In this document: piece after piece, positions 15,885 to 24,770 of the stretch | Layout of the letters: each line of letters starts with the position of its first letter | Numbering within the stretch: position 1 is the stretch's first letter | Assembly (NCBI RefSeq): GCF_000156235.1 | Contig: NZ_DS996808.1 | Span: 124,001 to 188,000 of the forward strand | Source: Pseudovibrio sp000156235 | GTDB taxonomy: Bacteria > Pseudomonadota > Alphaproteobacteria > Rhizobiales > Stappiaceae | Length of the DNA stretch: 64,000 nucleotides | Direction of reading: 5' to 3' | Program-made: the position numbers and the translations under genes | Notes under the pieces: generated by a model | Told to the model about the DNA's origin: nothing | Database searches by the model: none | What the model saw: the letters and a program-made list of their open reading frames with translations, nothing else

Positions 15885-16874
15885 ATGATCACACGTCGTT
15901 CTTTTTTGAGCCATTCTGCTGGCTTTGCTGCCGCCGCCTCAATTGGCGGAACTTTGCCAATCATGGCAAATGCAGCTGCGCCAAGCCTATCCCTTTATGG
16001 GCCTCCGGTCGGTCCATCTGTTGTGCTTTCTTACATTGCCAACAAAGGTTTGCTGTCTGAGTACACGTCAAAGGTGGATTTTTCCGTCTATAAGTCACCA
16101 GATGTTTTACGTGCAGGCTTTGTTTCTGGAGATTGGAAACTGGCAGGCACTCCATCTTATGTTGCAGCGAACCTTTCCAACAAAGGCCTACCGGTTAAGA
16201 TGCTCAACATCATGACCTGGGGCATGCTCTACGTGCTCAGCTATGATGGTTCCGTAAAGGCTCCGGCTGATCTGGCGGGCGAGAAGATCGGTATGTTCTT
16301 CCGAAATGATATGCCGGATCTCGTGTTTGGCCGCGTTATGCAGCAGAACGGCCTGACTGAAGGCAAAGACTACACGCTGCATTATGTCAGCACACCGTTT
16401 GAGGCGCTGCAGCTCCTGCTTTCAGGTCGCATCAAACATTGTGTCCTGCCAGAACCAGCAGCGACAGCTGGCATGGTGAAAGGCAAAAAGCTTGGCAAGA
16501 AGATCCATCGGTCAATCGATCTGGCGAGTGAATGGGCTTCTGTTACCGGCGGCAAAGGCCGTTTCCCGATGGCGGGCATGATGGTGCATGAAGACCTGCT
16601 GAATGCGCAGCCAGAGCTGATTGAAGGTTTCCATAAGGCCTGCATTGAAGGCACCGAATGGGTTAAGGCAAATCCGAAGGAAGCAGCGGCAGTCGCTGCC
16701 GAAAACATTAAGCTTCCCGCACCAGTGATCGCCAAATCGGTGCCGCACACGCACCTGACAACAGAACGTGCGAAAGACATTCAGGCAGAGCTGGAGCAGT
16801 TCTACTCCATTCTGGCAGAGAAGAATCCTTCCATCATTGGCGGGAAGCTTCCAAGCGCGGACTTCTATCTCTAG
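15885..16874 (+). CDS. ABC substrate-binding protein, NMT1/nitrate-sulfonate type
   Basis: 329 residues with a Tat-like leader (TRRSFLSHSAGFAAAASIGG, twin Arg at residues 4-5) and cleavage near MANAAA. The mature part has a type II binding-protein fold: YGPPVGPSVVLSYIANKG, KLAGTPSYVAANLSNKG, DLAGEKIGMFFRNDMPDLV, and the ISLLLxGRIKHCVLPEPAA-like region near residue 190. Homologues bind nitrate, sulfonates, taurine or pyrimidine precursors; the ligand here is unknown. ATG at 15885 has GGAAG upstream and starts the leader. First gene of the SBP-permease-ATPase-nnrS operon. Confidence 0.85.
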   Translation: MITRRSFLSHSAGFAAAASIGGTLPIMANAAAPSLSLYGPPVGPSVVLSYIANKGLLSEYTSKVDFSVYKSPDVLRAGFVSGDWKLAGTPSYVAANLSNKGLPVKMLNIMTWGMLYVLSYDGSVKAPADLAGEKIGMFFRNDMPDLVFGRVMQQNGLTEGKDYTLHYVSTPFEALQLLLSGRIKHCVLPEPAATAGMVKGKKLGKKIHRSIDLASEWASVTGGKGRFPMAGMMVHEDLLNAQPELIEGFHKACIEGTEWVKANPKEAAAVAAENIKLPAPVIAKSVPHTHLTTERAKDIQAELEQFYSILAEKNPSIIGGKLPSADFYL

Positions 16875-16881
16875 CTAAGTT

Positions 16882-16928
16882 GGCTCGGCAGGCCGCTCAA
16901 AGGTTACGGTCAACTGGTCTGCTGAGCC
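16882..16928 (+). terminator. Intercistronic stem-loop after the NMT1-type binding protein
   Basis: GGCTCGGCAG at 16882-16891 pairs with CTGCTGAGCC at 16919-16928 (one G-U pair), 27-base loop, followed by CTTTAAAG. It occupies most of the 81-base gap before the permease gene. Confidence 0.5.
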
Positions 16929-16955
16929 CTTTAAAGAACAACGAGAAAATGCCTC

Positions 16956-17738
16956 ATGATCCATCACATGCTATCAACGCTGCTCAATAAACTTTGGAGT
17001 GGGTGGGGCACACTTGCCGGTGTGTTTCTCATATTTGCGTTGTGGCAGATTGGATTTGAGGCATTCGGCTCTCTGGTGTTACCCGCACCTATGGAAGCAC
17101 TTGGCCGGCTGATTGATCTGGTCGCATTGCCTTCCGGTTTTGAGTATATTCTGATCACTGCAAAACGCGCTTTCGCTGGCTTCCTGCTGGCCAGCGCTTT
17201 CGGCATCTCCTTTGGATTGATTGCCGGTTGGTCCAACACGCTTTCTCTGCTGTGTAAGCCATTTATTACCGTTGCTCTCGGCGTCCCTCCGATTGCATGG
17301 ATCGTCCTGGCTTTGCTGTGGTTTGGAGGTGACGACGGAACTCCGATCTTCACCGTGTTCATCTCCACGCTTCCGCTCATTTTCGCCGGAGCCTTACAAG
17401 GCGTGCGGATGCGGGAGAAAGAGCTGGACGAAATGGCACAGAGCTTTCATGTGCCGCTGATACAGCGGTTCTGGCAGGTGCAAGCGCCGCAGATCGTTTC
17501 CTACCTCTTTCCGGCATGGGCAACAGCGTTGGGGTTGAGCTGGAAAGTGGTGGTGATGGCAGAGCTGCTCTCCAGCACCCGTGGGATAGGTGCTGGTTTG
17601 GCAGAAGCACGCGTAAACATCGACACCGCCTCCACCATGGCATGGATCGTGGTTGTTGTAGGCCTGTTGCTGGTGATCGAAGGCATGTTGCTGAACCCTG
17701 TCAAAGACTATGTGGAGGGCTGGAAGCATGCCGACTGA
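16956..17738 (+). CDS. ABC transporter permease, nitrate/sulfonate/taurine type
   Basis: 260 residues with about six membrane helices. The EAA-like loop reads FAGALQGVRMREKELDEMAQSF, typical of the SsuC/TauC/NrtB group, and GLSWKVVVMAELLSSTRGIG is a family signature. The gene overlaps the ATPase gene by 11 bases. Confidence 0.9.
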   Translation: MIHHMLSTLLNKLWSGWGTLAGVFLIFALWQIGFEAFGSLVLPAPMEALGRLIDLVALPSGFEYILITAKRAFAGFLLASAFGISFGLIAGWSNTLSLLCKPFITVALGVPPIAWIVLALLWFGGDDGTPIFTVFISTLPLIFAGALQGVRMREKELDEMAQSFHVPLIQRFWQVQAPQIVSYLFPAWATALGLSWKVVVMAELLSSTRGIGAGLAEARVNIDTASTMAWIVVVVGLLLVIEGMLLNPVKDYVEGWKHAD

Positions 17739-18540
17739 AACTGCTCCTCTGCTCTCTGTCGTGCCAAACACTTCAGTCGACCCAAAACCATCAGTCCTGT
17801 CCGTTACGGTGAAGGATCACCGATACCATCCGCTGCAGCAGACACTGGCACCGTGCACGCTGGAGCTTGCAAAGGGTGAGATTGTCAGCATCATCGGTCC
17901 GTCTGGCTGCGGAAAGTCCACTTTTCTTCGCATTGCTGCTGGATTGATTGAAGCCAGTGAAGGCAAGATCTCCAACTCGTCGAAGCGTGCCGCAATCCTA
18001 TTCCAGGAGCACAGGCTGCTGCCATGGAAGAGCTTGCTCAATAACATAAGCTTCGGATTGCAGGGTCAGAAGCTAACTAAGTTTCAGCGTATGAAAAAGG
18101 CGCGTGAAGTGGCTTACGCCATGGGTTTTTCTGAGGATGATCTGATCAAGTATCCCTCAGAGCTTTCAGGCGGTATGCGCCAGCGTGGAGCATTGGCTCG
18201 TGCTTTGGCGGTGGAGCCCGATCTGCTGTTTCTGGATGAACCATTCAGCGCGCTCGATATTGGTCGCCGTCGTGACCTTTATCGGCAGGTGCTGCACGAG
18301 GTAGATCAGAAACAGTGCTCTGTTTTGATGGTCACTCACGATGTGACAGAAGCATTGGCCTTGAGTGATCGCGTTCTCATAATGGCGCCGGATCCGGGTT
18401 ATTTTGCCAAAGAGTACAAAGTGCCATTGCCGCGTTCTGAGCGTACACGCCGAAACCTGATGGATCTGGAGGCAGGTCTGTTGGCAGATGATCGCATCGC
18501 TAGCCTGTTTAACATGAGCAATTGGGAGAAGCTGGTATGA
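17728..18540 (+). CDS. ABC transporter ATP-binding protein, nitrate/sulfonate/taurine type
   Basis: 270 residues. Walker A GPSGCGKST, Q-loop AILFQEHRLLPW, signature LSGGMRQR, Walker B LLFLDEPFSALD and switch His in VTHD are all present. The Q-loop LLPW is typical of the SsuB/TauB/NrtD group. Start taken at ATG 17728 (MPTETAP); an in-frame ATG 18 bases upstream is possible. Its stop overlaps the nnrS start (ATGA). Confidence 0.92.
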   Translation: MPTETAPLLSVVPNTSVDPKPSVLSVTVKDHRYHPLQQTLAPCTLELAKGEIVSIIGPSGCGKSTFLRIAAGLIEASEGKISNSSKRAAILFQEHRLLPWKSLLNNISFGLQGQKLTKFQRMKKAREVAYAMGFSEDDLIKYPSELSGGMRQRGALARALAVEPDLLFLDEPFSALDIGRRRDLYRQVLHEVDQKQCSVLMVTHDVTEALALSDRVLIMAPDPGYFAKEYKVPLPRSERTRRNLMDLEAGLLADDRIASLFNMSNWEKLV

Positions 18541-19727
18541 CTGATGTTGTACGTATGCCAGAGCATAAAGCCTCCTTTTTCGATGCTCCTGTTTTTTCTG
18601 AAGGGTTTCGGGTTTTCTTCCCGCTAACGGCGCTCTATGCACTGTTTTCCATCGCTATGTGGGGCCTCGTTCTGGCGGATGTTCTGCCAGTGCCTTTTGA
18701 TGCTGACCCGCTGTTGTTCCATCAATACGAGATGTTCTTTGGTCTGTTCGCTGGTGCAATGGCAGGCTTTCTGACGACAGCCGTGCCTTCCTGGTCGAAC
18801 ACACCAAAGATAGCTGGAGCTGAACTCGCTGGCCTCGGTGCCTTGTGGCTGGCAGGCCGAGTGGCTTTCTGGACGCTCGATATTTTCCCGAGTGCCATTG
18901 TCTTCGGCATACAGGCTCTCTTCCCTGCAGCCTTGCTTGTCGTGGTGTTACCTAGACTGCTGCGAGCAAAGATGCGTCACCTCATGTGGCCCGTTTTGAT
19001 GCTTTGTGCTGCACAGCTTGTTTGTTTTTGGGAGTATACCGAGCTTGGCGTGCTTAATCAGGGGCTTGCGATTGCTGAAGGTGCGTTCGTACTGATGGTT
19101 TTGACCGCTCTGGCACCGGTCTCCATGGTGATCGTGAATGATGCGCTCTTAACTCGTGAAGATGGTGCGGTGTTTATTCCTCGTCCGCCAATGAGACGCG
19201 CGGCGCTGTTCTGCATTTCAGCTTTCACGCTCGCCAAAGTGTTGGGTGTTTCGGATGCCTTGCAAGGATGGTTAGCACTGGCGTCTGCGTGTGCGGTTTT
19301 GAATGTTCTGCAGGATTGGCATCAGGCGGGATCCTTAAGAACCCCGTTCTCAAAAACGCTTTATCTGGTCTACTGGTTCTTCGGTATAGGCTTTGCTCTG
19401 GAAGCTGGTGGCCTGCTGGGAGCGTTGTCTGCTGGTTCTTATGTTTCCGGGCAACATATGATCTTTATCGGCGGATTGTCCTTGGCGACATTCATGGTTC
19501 TGACCATCGCAGGGCTGCGTCACGCAGGCTATTCCTTGCGGTTGCCCAAGGTGTTGGGTGTCGCGATCCTGTCTCTCATTGGAGCATGTCTGGTTCGCTC
19601 TCTCGGACCGCTCCTCGTGCCGGATCTGGATGTTATGCAGATTGCCTGGAGTTTATTCGCGTTGGCCTTCGGGCTCTACCTGATCCACTTTCTGCCAATT
19701 GTCTTTCGAGAAAACGTTGATGTGTAG
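18537..19727 (+). CDS. nnrS: NnrS family membrane protein
   Basis: 396 residues with about twelve membrane helices. It has the NnrS pattern: GFRVFFPLTALYALFSIAMW, HQYEMFFGLFAGAMAGFLTTAVPSW near the N-terminus and GLRHAGYSLRLP near the C-terminus. NnrS proteins are haem- and copper-containing membrane proteins linked to NO stress and denitrification. Start is the ATG overlapping the ATPase stop by four bases, so it is translationally coupled to the ABC transporter. That coupling of NnrS with an NMT1-type importer suggests a nitrogen-compound link (inference). Confidence 0.88.
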   Translation: MTDVVRMPEHKASFFDAPVFSEGFRVFFPLTALYALFSIAMWGLVLADVLPVPFDADPLLFHQYEMFFGLFAGAMAGFLTTAVPSWSNTPKIAGAELAGLGALWLAGRVAFWTLDIFPSAIVFGIQALFPAALLVVVLPRLLRAKMRHLMWPVLMLCAAQLVCFWEYTELGVLNQGLAIAEGAFVLMVLTALAPVSMVIVNDALLTREDGAVFIPRPPMRRAALFCISAFTLAKVLGVSDALQGWLALASACAVLNVLQDWHQAGSLRTPFSKTLYLVYWFFGIGFALEAGGLLGALSAGSYVSGQHMIFIGGLSLATFMVLTIAGLRHAGYSLRLPKVLGVAILSLIGACLVRSLGPLLVPDLDVMQIAWSLFALAFGLYLIHFLPIVFRENVDV

Positions 19728-19740
19728 GAGGTAACTATCG

Positions 19741-19947
19741 ATGCTTTTCCTAACCAAACTGCTTGAACCGAAGCGATATGAGCTGACTGAAAAGAAGGTG
19801 TCAGCGGACAAGTTTGCTCGCACCTGCATGAGTGACACGGAGTGCTGTCATGATAACAGATGCGTGGTCCTCTCCGCCTATGCCAATAACGCAAGCACAG
19901 ATCAGCATCAGTTCATTGATGCGATCTGGTCAGCAGACAAGCACTGA
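19741..19947 (+). CDS. Small Cys-rich protein, last gene of the ABC-nnrS operon
   Basis: 68 residues, no family recognised. AGGAGG lies 9 bases before the ATG and overlaps the nnrS stop, so it is very likely translated. Four Cys residues form C29-x5-C35-C36-x4-C41, next to H37 and D38, which could bind a metal or undergo modification. No signal peptide or membrane helix. It is followed after 6 bases by the convergent histidine kinase. It could be a metal-binding accessory to NnrS or, more speculatively, a substrate of the nearby E1-like enzyme. Confidence 0.7.
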   Translation: MLFLTKLLEPKRYELTEKKVSADKFARTCMSDTECCHDNRCVVLSAYANNASTDQHQFIDAIWSADKH

Positions 19948-19953
19948 TTGATT

Positions 19954-22563
19954 TCAGTGCTTTGTGAAGCCGCCCATGTTGAAGCGTTGCAGTTGTTGGT
20001 GCAGCGCTTCGGCGAGTTCTTCTTTGGTGTAAGGCTTGGCGAGGCGGGTGATTTTTTCTAGGCTTTCGCCTTCCGGTTCCAACGCTTTGGGGAAGCGACC
20101 TGAAGTGACAACTACCTTTTGGTCTGCGCAAGCTTTGATACTGGCCTCGGCCAGATCCCATCCGGTTTTACCGTCTTCCAGCTGAACGTCAGTGAACAGA
20201 ACATCAAAGAACGTTCCGTTATCGATCAGCACCTTAGCCGAACCATAGCTGTTAGCCTCAATGCACACCAAACCCATCTCCTGCAGCATGGTTTTTGCGC
20301 GTAGTAGGGTTTGCAGATCGTCCTCAACCAGCAGAATACGATAGGGCTTGTCAAAGGTGATTGCGGTGTTGGGCACCAACTCATCGACCGGCGCCTGTGG
20401 GATGACGAGTGTGACTGTTGTGCCCTCCCCTTTCTCACTGGTGATGCCCATTTCACCGCCGGATTGCTTGATGAAGCCGAACACCATACTCAGACCAAGA
20501 CCAGAGCCTGCTGACGTTCTGCGGGTGGTGAAGAACGGTTCATACACTCGGTCCAGCGTCTCTTGATCCATACCGCAGCCATTGTCTGTTACGCTGATGG
20601 AGACGCTCTCCACACCATTGACCTCAACCCGAATGGAGATGGTGCCATCCTCTGCAATCGCGTGCGAGCTGTTGATGCACAGGTTGAGCAGAGCGCTCTC
20701 CAGTTGGCCAGGATCAATGCGGACGTAAGTCTCTTCCTCGGGCAAATCCGTAGTTAAAATGATCCGCTCATCTACGCTGAGGGAGATGATCTCGGCGACG
20801 CTCTCAATGAGATGGTTGATCTCAATAACCTCAGGCTCAAGGTGCTGTTTGCGAGCGAAGGCGAGTAGACGTTGTGTGAGGTTGGTGGCCATCTCCACAG
20901 CGCTGTGAATGCGTTGGATGTTCCCTCTTAGATCAATCAGCTTGTCGCTCTTGCGCTCAATGATGCCCACGCTGCCAGAGATGCTGGTGAGGATATTGTT
21001 AAAGTCATGGGCCACTTCACCTGTCAGCTGGCCAAGACTCTCCAGTTTCTGTTTTTGTCGCGCCTGCTCCTGCACAAAATGGCGATCTGTTGCATCCGAG
21101 AATGACCAGACAGCGCCGCCTTCCGGTAGAGGGCTCTTACGCACTTCGATCAGGATACCATCATCATGGATCAACTCAGCGAACCGGAAGCGGCTGCCAT
21201 GGGGGCGTACATTCGCGTCTTTCCAGCGAAAGCCTGAGTTCTGGATGAGGATACGGATGTCCTTTGCCGCTTTGATGTCGGTTTCTTTGATGCGGAGAGT
21301 TTCTGCAAGGCGTGGATTCCAGGCTGTCATATCCAACGAGTCGTTGGTCAACACCAGCCCTTCAGCGATGCAGTTGAAGGTGGTCTCAAACAGCTCCGTC
21401 TTGCGCTGCAGCTGTCCATAAATGCGTCTCAAGCGAATGGAGTTGGCGCGGAAGATACGGAAGGAGTGCAGCAGACGTGTGATCTCATCGTCCTGTCTGG
21501 CCGGACGCGGCAGTACGGTGGAATGATCTCCCTTTGCCAGATTGGACATGGCGCGGGAGATGCGGTTGATGTTCTTGGTAACGTATCCGGCGATGTAGTG
21601 CGCCGAAATCAAGGCCAGAATGATACTGGCTACCCCGGTGACCAGAACGACGAGCTGGGCGCTGGAGATGTAGGAGTAGGTTTCCTGTCGCTGCTTGGCG
21701 ATCTCTTCGCCAGACAGACGCACAAATTCGGCAACAAGCTGGTTTATTGTCTGAGCGCTGGATTTGATTTTGAAAAGAGCGTTGCGCGCTTCCAGCTGCC
21801 CAGCCATAGCCAGATGGCGGGTGGCATAAAGCCCTGTTTCATCTTCGGCGATGGCTTTCAGTGTCTGTGTTGCCTGCTGAACTTCTGGCGCTGGCATCCC
21901 ATCAAGATCCGCCATCTGCACGTGATAGCGGCGGCGCAGTTCACCAAGGCTGAGGAAATCGGTGACATGGGCTGCAGAGATCAACAGATTGGCAGCTTGT
22001 CCAATCCCTTGCCATGCTTTGCGCTCCTCTGCACTCTGGTAAAACGTGGAGGAGTTTTTGACGGCCAGACGTTCCATCTTTGTCAGGTCTACAAGAACGC
22101 GGCGCACCTGATCTTCGGACTCGCTGATCTGCTGAGCTGCGTTGACCAGCACGGCCACTTGAGAGCGCATGAGGGAGAGGTTCTTCTGCACTTCTGGCAG
22201 GAACCGCCCAAGGCTTCCTTCCTGACGAGATAGCGGAAAGTTATCGCGATACTGCTGTTCAGCCTTGCTCAACTCCACCAGCAACCGGGAGCCTTCATTC
22301 TCAATCTGATAGACGGAGGAAAGGTTCAAAATGAACGGAGCCGAACTCACCAGACCAGCAGATTTGTTAGCCAGCTGTAGGGAACTTGCAATGGCTTCGA
22401 TGGTTTTCTGATAATGCCCAACGAGTTTCACATTGGCCTGATCCAGCCAATACCACGCGATGGACCCTGCAAACAAAGTTGCGAAGGTCAGCAGCGTGAT
22501 GGCTGCAAGCAGGCGTGTTTTGATGGAAAGCAGGGCTTTCACACGTTGAGGCAGTAGGGTCAT
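19954..22563 (-). CDS. Hybrid sensor histidine kinase with TorS-like periplasmic sensor
   Basis: 869 residues. Transmembrane helix near residues 14-38, long helical periplasmic sensor to about 290, second membrane helix near 295-325, HAMP (ISRAMSNLAKGDHSTVLPRP), a PAS-like domain (FETTFNCIAEGLVLTNDSLD), a HisKA with phospho-His in LTGEVAHDFNNILTSISG (about 518), an HATPase with DNGCGMD and GSGLGLSMV, and a C-terminal receiver domain with Asp in FTDVQLEDG (about 790). Its start overlaps the response regulator stop by four bases. The helical sensor suggests detection of a periplasmic binding protein or ligand, perhaps the adjacent AfuA-like protein (inference). Confidence 0.9.
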   Translation of the reverse strand: MTLLPQRVKALLSIKTRLLAAITLLTFATLFAGSIAWYWLDQANVKLVGHYQKTIEAIASSLQLANKSAGLVSSAPFILNLSSVYQIENEGSRLLVELSKAEQQYRDNFPLSRQEGSLGRFLPEVQKNLSLMRSQVAVLVNAAQQISESEDQVRRVLVDLTKMERLAVKNSSTFYQSAEERKAWQGIGQAANLLISAAHVTDFLSLGELRRRYHVQMADLDGMPAPEVQQATQTLKAIAEDETGLYATRHLAMAGQLEARNALFKIKSSAQTINQLVAEFVRLSGEEIAKQRQETYSYISSAQLVVLVTGVASIILALISAHYIAGYVTKNINRISRAMSNLAKGDHSTVLPRPARQDDEITRLLHSFRIFRANSIRLRRIYGQLQRKTELFETTFNCIAEGLVLTNDSLDMTAWNPRLAETLRIKETDIKAAKDIRILIQNSGFRWKDANVRPHGSRFRFAELIHDDGILIEVRKSPLPEGGAVWSFSDATDRHFVQEQARQKQKLESLGQLTGEVAHDFNNILTSISGSVGIIERKSDKLIDLRGNIQRIHSAVEMATNLTQRLLAFARKQHLEPEVIEINHLIESVAEIISLSVDERIILTTDLPEEETYVRIDPGQLESALLNLCINSSHAIAEDGTISIRVEVNGVESVSISVTDNGCGMDQETLDRVYEPFFTTRRTSAGSGLGLSMVFGFIKQSGGEMGITSEKGEGTTVTLVIPQAPVDELVPNTAITFDKPYRILLVEDDLQTLLRAKTMLQEMGLVCIEANSYGSAKVLIDNGTFFDVLFTDVQLEDGKTGWDLAEASIKACADQKVVVTSGRFPKALEPEGESLEKITRLAKPYTKEELAEALHQQLQRFNMGGFTKH

Positions 22564-23336
22564 GGCAGATCTACAGCCGCATCTTCCAGCGCGAAGACAT
22601 AACCTTTGCCGCGGCGGGTTTGCAGAAAGACTGGCTTGGAAGGATTAGCTTCAATTTTCCGCCGCAAACGCAGGATTAACACATCAACGGTGCGGTCCAT
22701 ATAGCGAGAGAGATCGCCACCCAGATGCTCCAGTAGTTCCACCCGGTCAATTGGTCGGTTTGGGTTCTCAATGAGGAACTCCAGCAGGCGCAACTCGGAG
22801 TTTGTCAGGTTTATTTCCCGCAGGTTCGTATCCAGCAAACGCCGCTCATCGCAAATGAAGGAGAGGTCGCCGAGTGGAATGATCCCAGCACTTGAAGCTT
22901 GTGGAACTGGTGCTTTAGCAACATTGGGCTCAGGTTCTGCCGGGACGTTGCGTTTGTAACGACGCAGAACCGCACGAATGCGTGCAATGAGCTCACGCGG
23001 ATTGAATGGCTTCATCAAGAAGTCATCGGCACCGGTTTCCAGTCCAACGATCTTGTCTACTTCGTCGCCGGTGCCAGTCAGCAGGATGATTGGAAAATCA
23101 TAGGACGTGCGCAGGCGTTGAGCCAGCATCATGCCGCTCTCACCGTCCAGTTTCAGATCGATGATTGCCAGATCAAGGCTTTCCAGTTCCTTCAGATTTA
23201 TAAGGTCTTTGCTCCCATGGCACGGCAGTGCCTGAAACCCATACTCGTGCAGCAACTCCTGCAACACCTCACGGATAGCTGGATCATCATCGACGACAGC
23301 TACTTTTGAGGGTGACCTATCCCAACTCTCGGTCAT
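22560..23336 (-). CDS. OmpR-family response regulator
   Basis: 258 residues. Receiver domain with the acidic pair in AVVDDDPAIREVLQ, phospho-Asp in LAIIDLKLDGESG (about 56) and Lys in FLMKPFNPRELIARI, followed by a winged-helix DNA-binding domain (ELRLLEFLIENPNRPIDR, RTVDVLILRLRRKIE, TRRGKGYVF). The ATG at 23336 has GAGGAAGG at an 8-base spacing and is preferred over an upstream start. Translationally coupled to the kinase gene and divergent from the AfuABC-like operon. Confidence 0.92.
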   Translation of the reverse strand: MTESWDRSPSKVAVVDDDPAIREVLQELLHEYGFQALPCHGSKDLINLKELESLDLAIIDLKLDGESGMMLAQRLRTSYDFPIILLTGTGDEVDKIVGLETGADDFLMKPFNPRELIARIRAVLRRYKRNVPAEPEPNVAKAPVPQASSAGIIPLGDLSFICDERRLLDTNLREINLTNSELRLLEFLIENPNRPIDRVELLEHLGGDLSRYMDRTVDVLILRLRRKIEANPSKPVFLQTRRGKGYVFALEDAAVDLP

Positions 23337-23649
23337 TGACGTAACCTTCCTCGCAACCCGTACCATGCTCCCAGACGCATACTCGGAGGTCGTTTTTGAT
23401 TTTCTTCAGATTGCGGCGACAATGCACGGGAAAGTGCCTTGTCATCAATAATTCTAATATTTCATATGTAACTCATTTCTGTAATAAATGTAACATTTAA
23501 AATATATATCTGCTAAATGAGAACATACTTAACGGTAAATCATAAGCGTTCCTGTGATGTTTCATGTAATTTTCAAATCAAGTTACGTGATGATGTGGGT
23601 GTACTTATAAGTTGTTACACTTACATGCGTTTTAACTTGGGAGAAGATA
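23337..23649. promoter_or_regulatory. Divergent region with TGTAAC/T direct repeats
   Basis: 313 AT-rich bases without a supported gene. Contains TGTAAC at 23467-23472, TGTAAT at 23480-23485, TGTAAC at 23489-23494, TGTAAT at 23565-23570 and an inverted copy GTTACA at 23614-23619. OmpR-type regulators bind short direct repeats, so these may be sites for the neighbouring response regulator on the ABC promoter. Confidence 0.45.
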
Positions 23650-24672
23650 ATGAAAAACGCTCTTTTAGGTGGTCTTGCTGCTGTTAGCCTCCTTGCTGCA
23701 CTTCCTGCAACAGCTTCTGCAGAAGAACTCAACATGGTCTGCGGTGCAGAGCAGGACTGGTGTGAACTGATGGCTCGCGGTTTTGAGGAAGAAACCGGCA
23801 ATGAAGTTCTGATGGTTCGTAAGAGCACTGGCGAAACGCTCGCCCAAGTGCGTGCAGAAGCAAGCAACCCTAAAATCGACGTTTGGTGGGGCGGCACCGG
23901 CGATCCACACCTGATCGCAGCGTTTGAAGGCCTGACACAAGATCCTGGCGTTGACACCAGCGAGCTGCTTGGCTGGGCATCCAACATGCACAAGATCTCC
24001 AACGGTGGCACCGTAGGCATCTACGCAGGCGCTCTGGGCATCGCCTATAACTCTGAAGTTCTGGAAGAGCGCGGCCTGCCAGCACCAGCTTGTTGGAAAG
24101 ATCTGACCAACCCAGCTTATGCGGGTGAAATTCAGGTAGCGAACCCGAACAGCTCTGGCACCGCTTACACTGAACTGGCAACATTCGTTCAGCTGTTTGG
24201 CGAGGACGAAGCTTATCGTCTGTTGACTGAAATCGGCAAGAACGTGAACCAGTATACCAAGTCCGGTTCTGCACCAAGTAAAGCTGCTGCTCGCGGCGAA
24301 ACCACCATCTCCATCGGCTTCATGCACGACATGGTTAAACTGGCAGGTTCCGGCTTCCCGCTGAAGATCGTGGCACCTTGTGAAGGTACCGGTTACGAAG
24401 TGGGTGCTGTTAGTGTGATCAAAGGTGCCAAGCACCCTGAGCTGGCAAAACAGTTTGTTGAATACGCGCTGCGTCCAGACGTTCAGTCCCGTTCTGTAGA
24501 AGTGAAATCTTTCCAGGTTCCTTCCAACTCTAAAGCATCTGTTGCTCCTGAGTCCCCAGATCTGGCAAGCATCAAACTGATCGACTATGACTTTGCAACA
24601 TACGGTGAGCGTTCTACTCGTGAACGTCTTCTGAAGCGCTGGAACGAAGAAGTTAAAAACGCTTCTCACTAA
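23650..24672 (+). CDS. ABC substrate-binding protein, AfuA-like
   Basis: 340 residues with a Sec signal peptide (cleavage near ATASAEE). Resembles the AfuA/FbpA group: NMVCGAEQDWCELMARGFEE, VRKSTGETLAQVRAEASNP, and VWWGGTGDPHLIAAFEG. The group includes iron(III) binders, but AfuA itself is known as a hexose-6-phosphate binder, and the TGDPH motif with the two Cys residues fits AfuA better. SD GGGAGAA precedes the ATG. The companion fused permease and two-component system are consistent with a phosphorylated-sugar uptake system (inference). Confidence 0.85.
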   Translation: MKNALLGGLAAVSLLAALPATASAEELNMVCGAEQDWCELMARGFEEETGNEVLMVRKSTGETLAQVRAEASNPKIDVWWGGTGDPHLIAAFEGLTQDPGVDTSELLGWASNMHKISNGGTVGIYAGALGIAYNSEVLEERGLPAPACWKDLTNPAYAGEIQVANPNSSGTAYTELATFVQLFGEDEAYRLLTEIGKNVNQYTKSGSAPSKAAARGETTISIGFMHDMVKLAGSGFPLKIVAPCEGTGYEVGAVSVIKGAKHPELAKQFVEYALRPDVQSRSVEVKSFQVPSNSKASVAPESPDLASIKLIDYDFATYGERSTRERLLKRWNEEVKNASH

Positions 24673-24686
24673 GTAAATCAAGCGCT

Positions 24687-24710
24687 GAAGGGCGGATCCG
24701 TCCGCCCTTC
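24687..24710 (+). terminator. Intercistronic stem-loop between binding protein and fused permease
   Basis: Perfect 10-bp stem GAAGGGCGGA (24687-24696) with its complement at 24701-24710 and a TCCG tetraloop. No T run follows, so it is more likely a stability stem than a full terminator. Confidence 0.6.
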
Positions 24711-24770
24711 CCTTACATGCATTGCTTCGTATTCGCGCTTGCGCCAATACAAAACTCTCGGATCAACATC

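Noticed and set aside
23665..24747. Antisense frame of 360 codons opposite the AfuA-like gene
   Set aside because: Shadow frame; the opposite strand has a signal peptide and family motifs.
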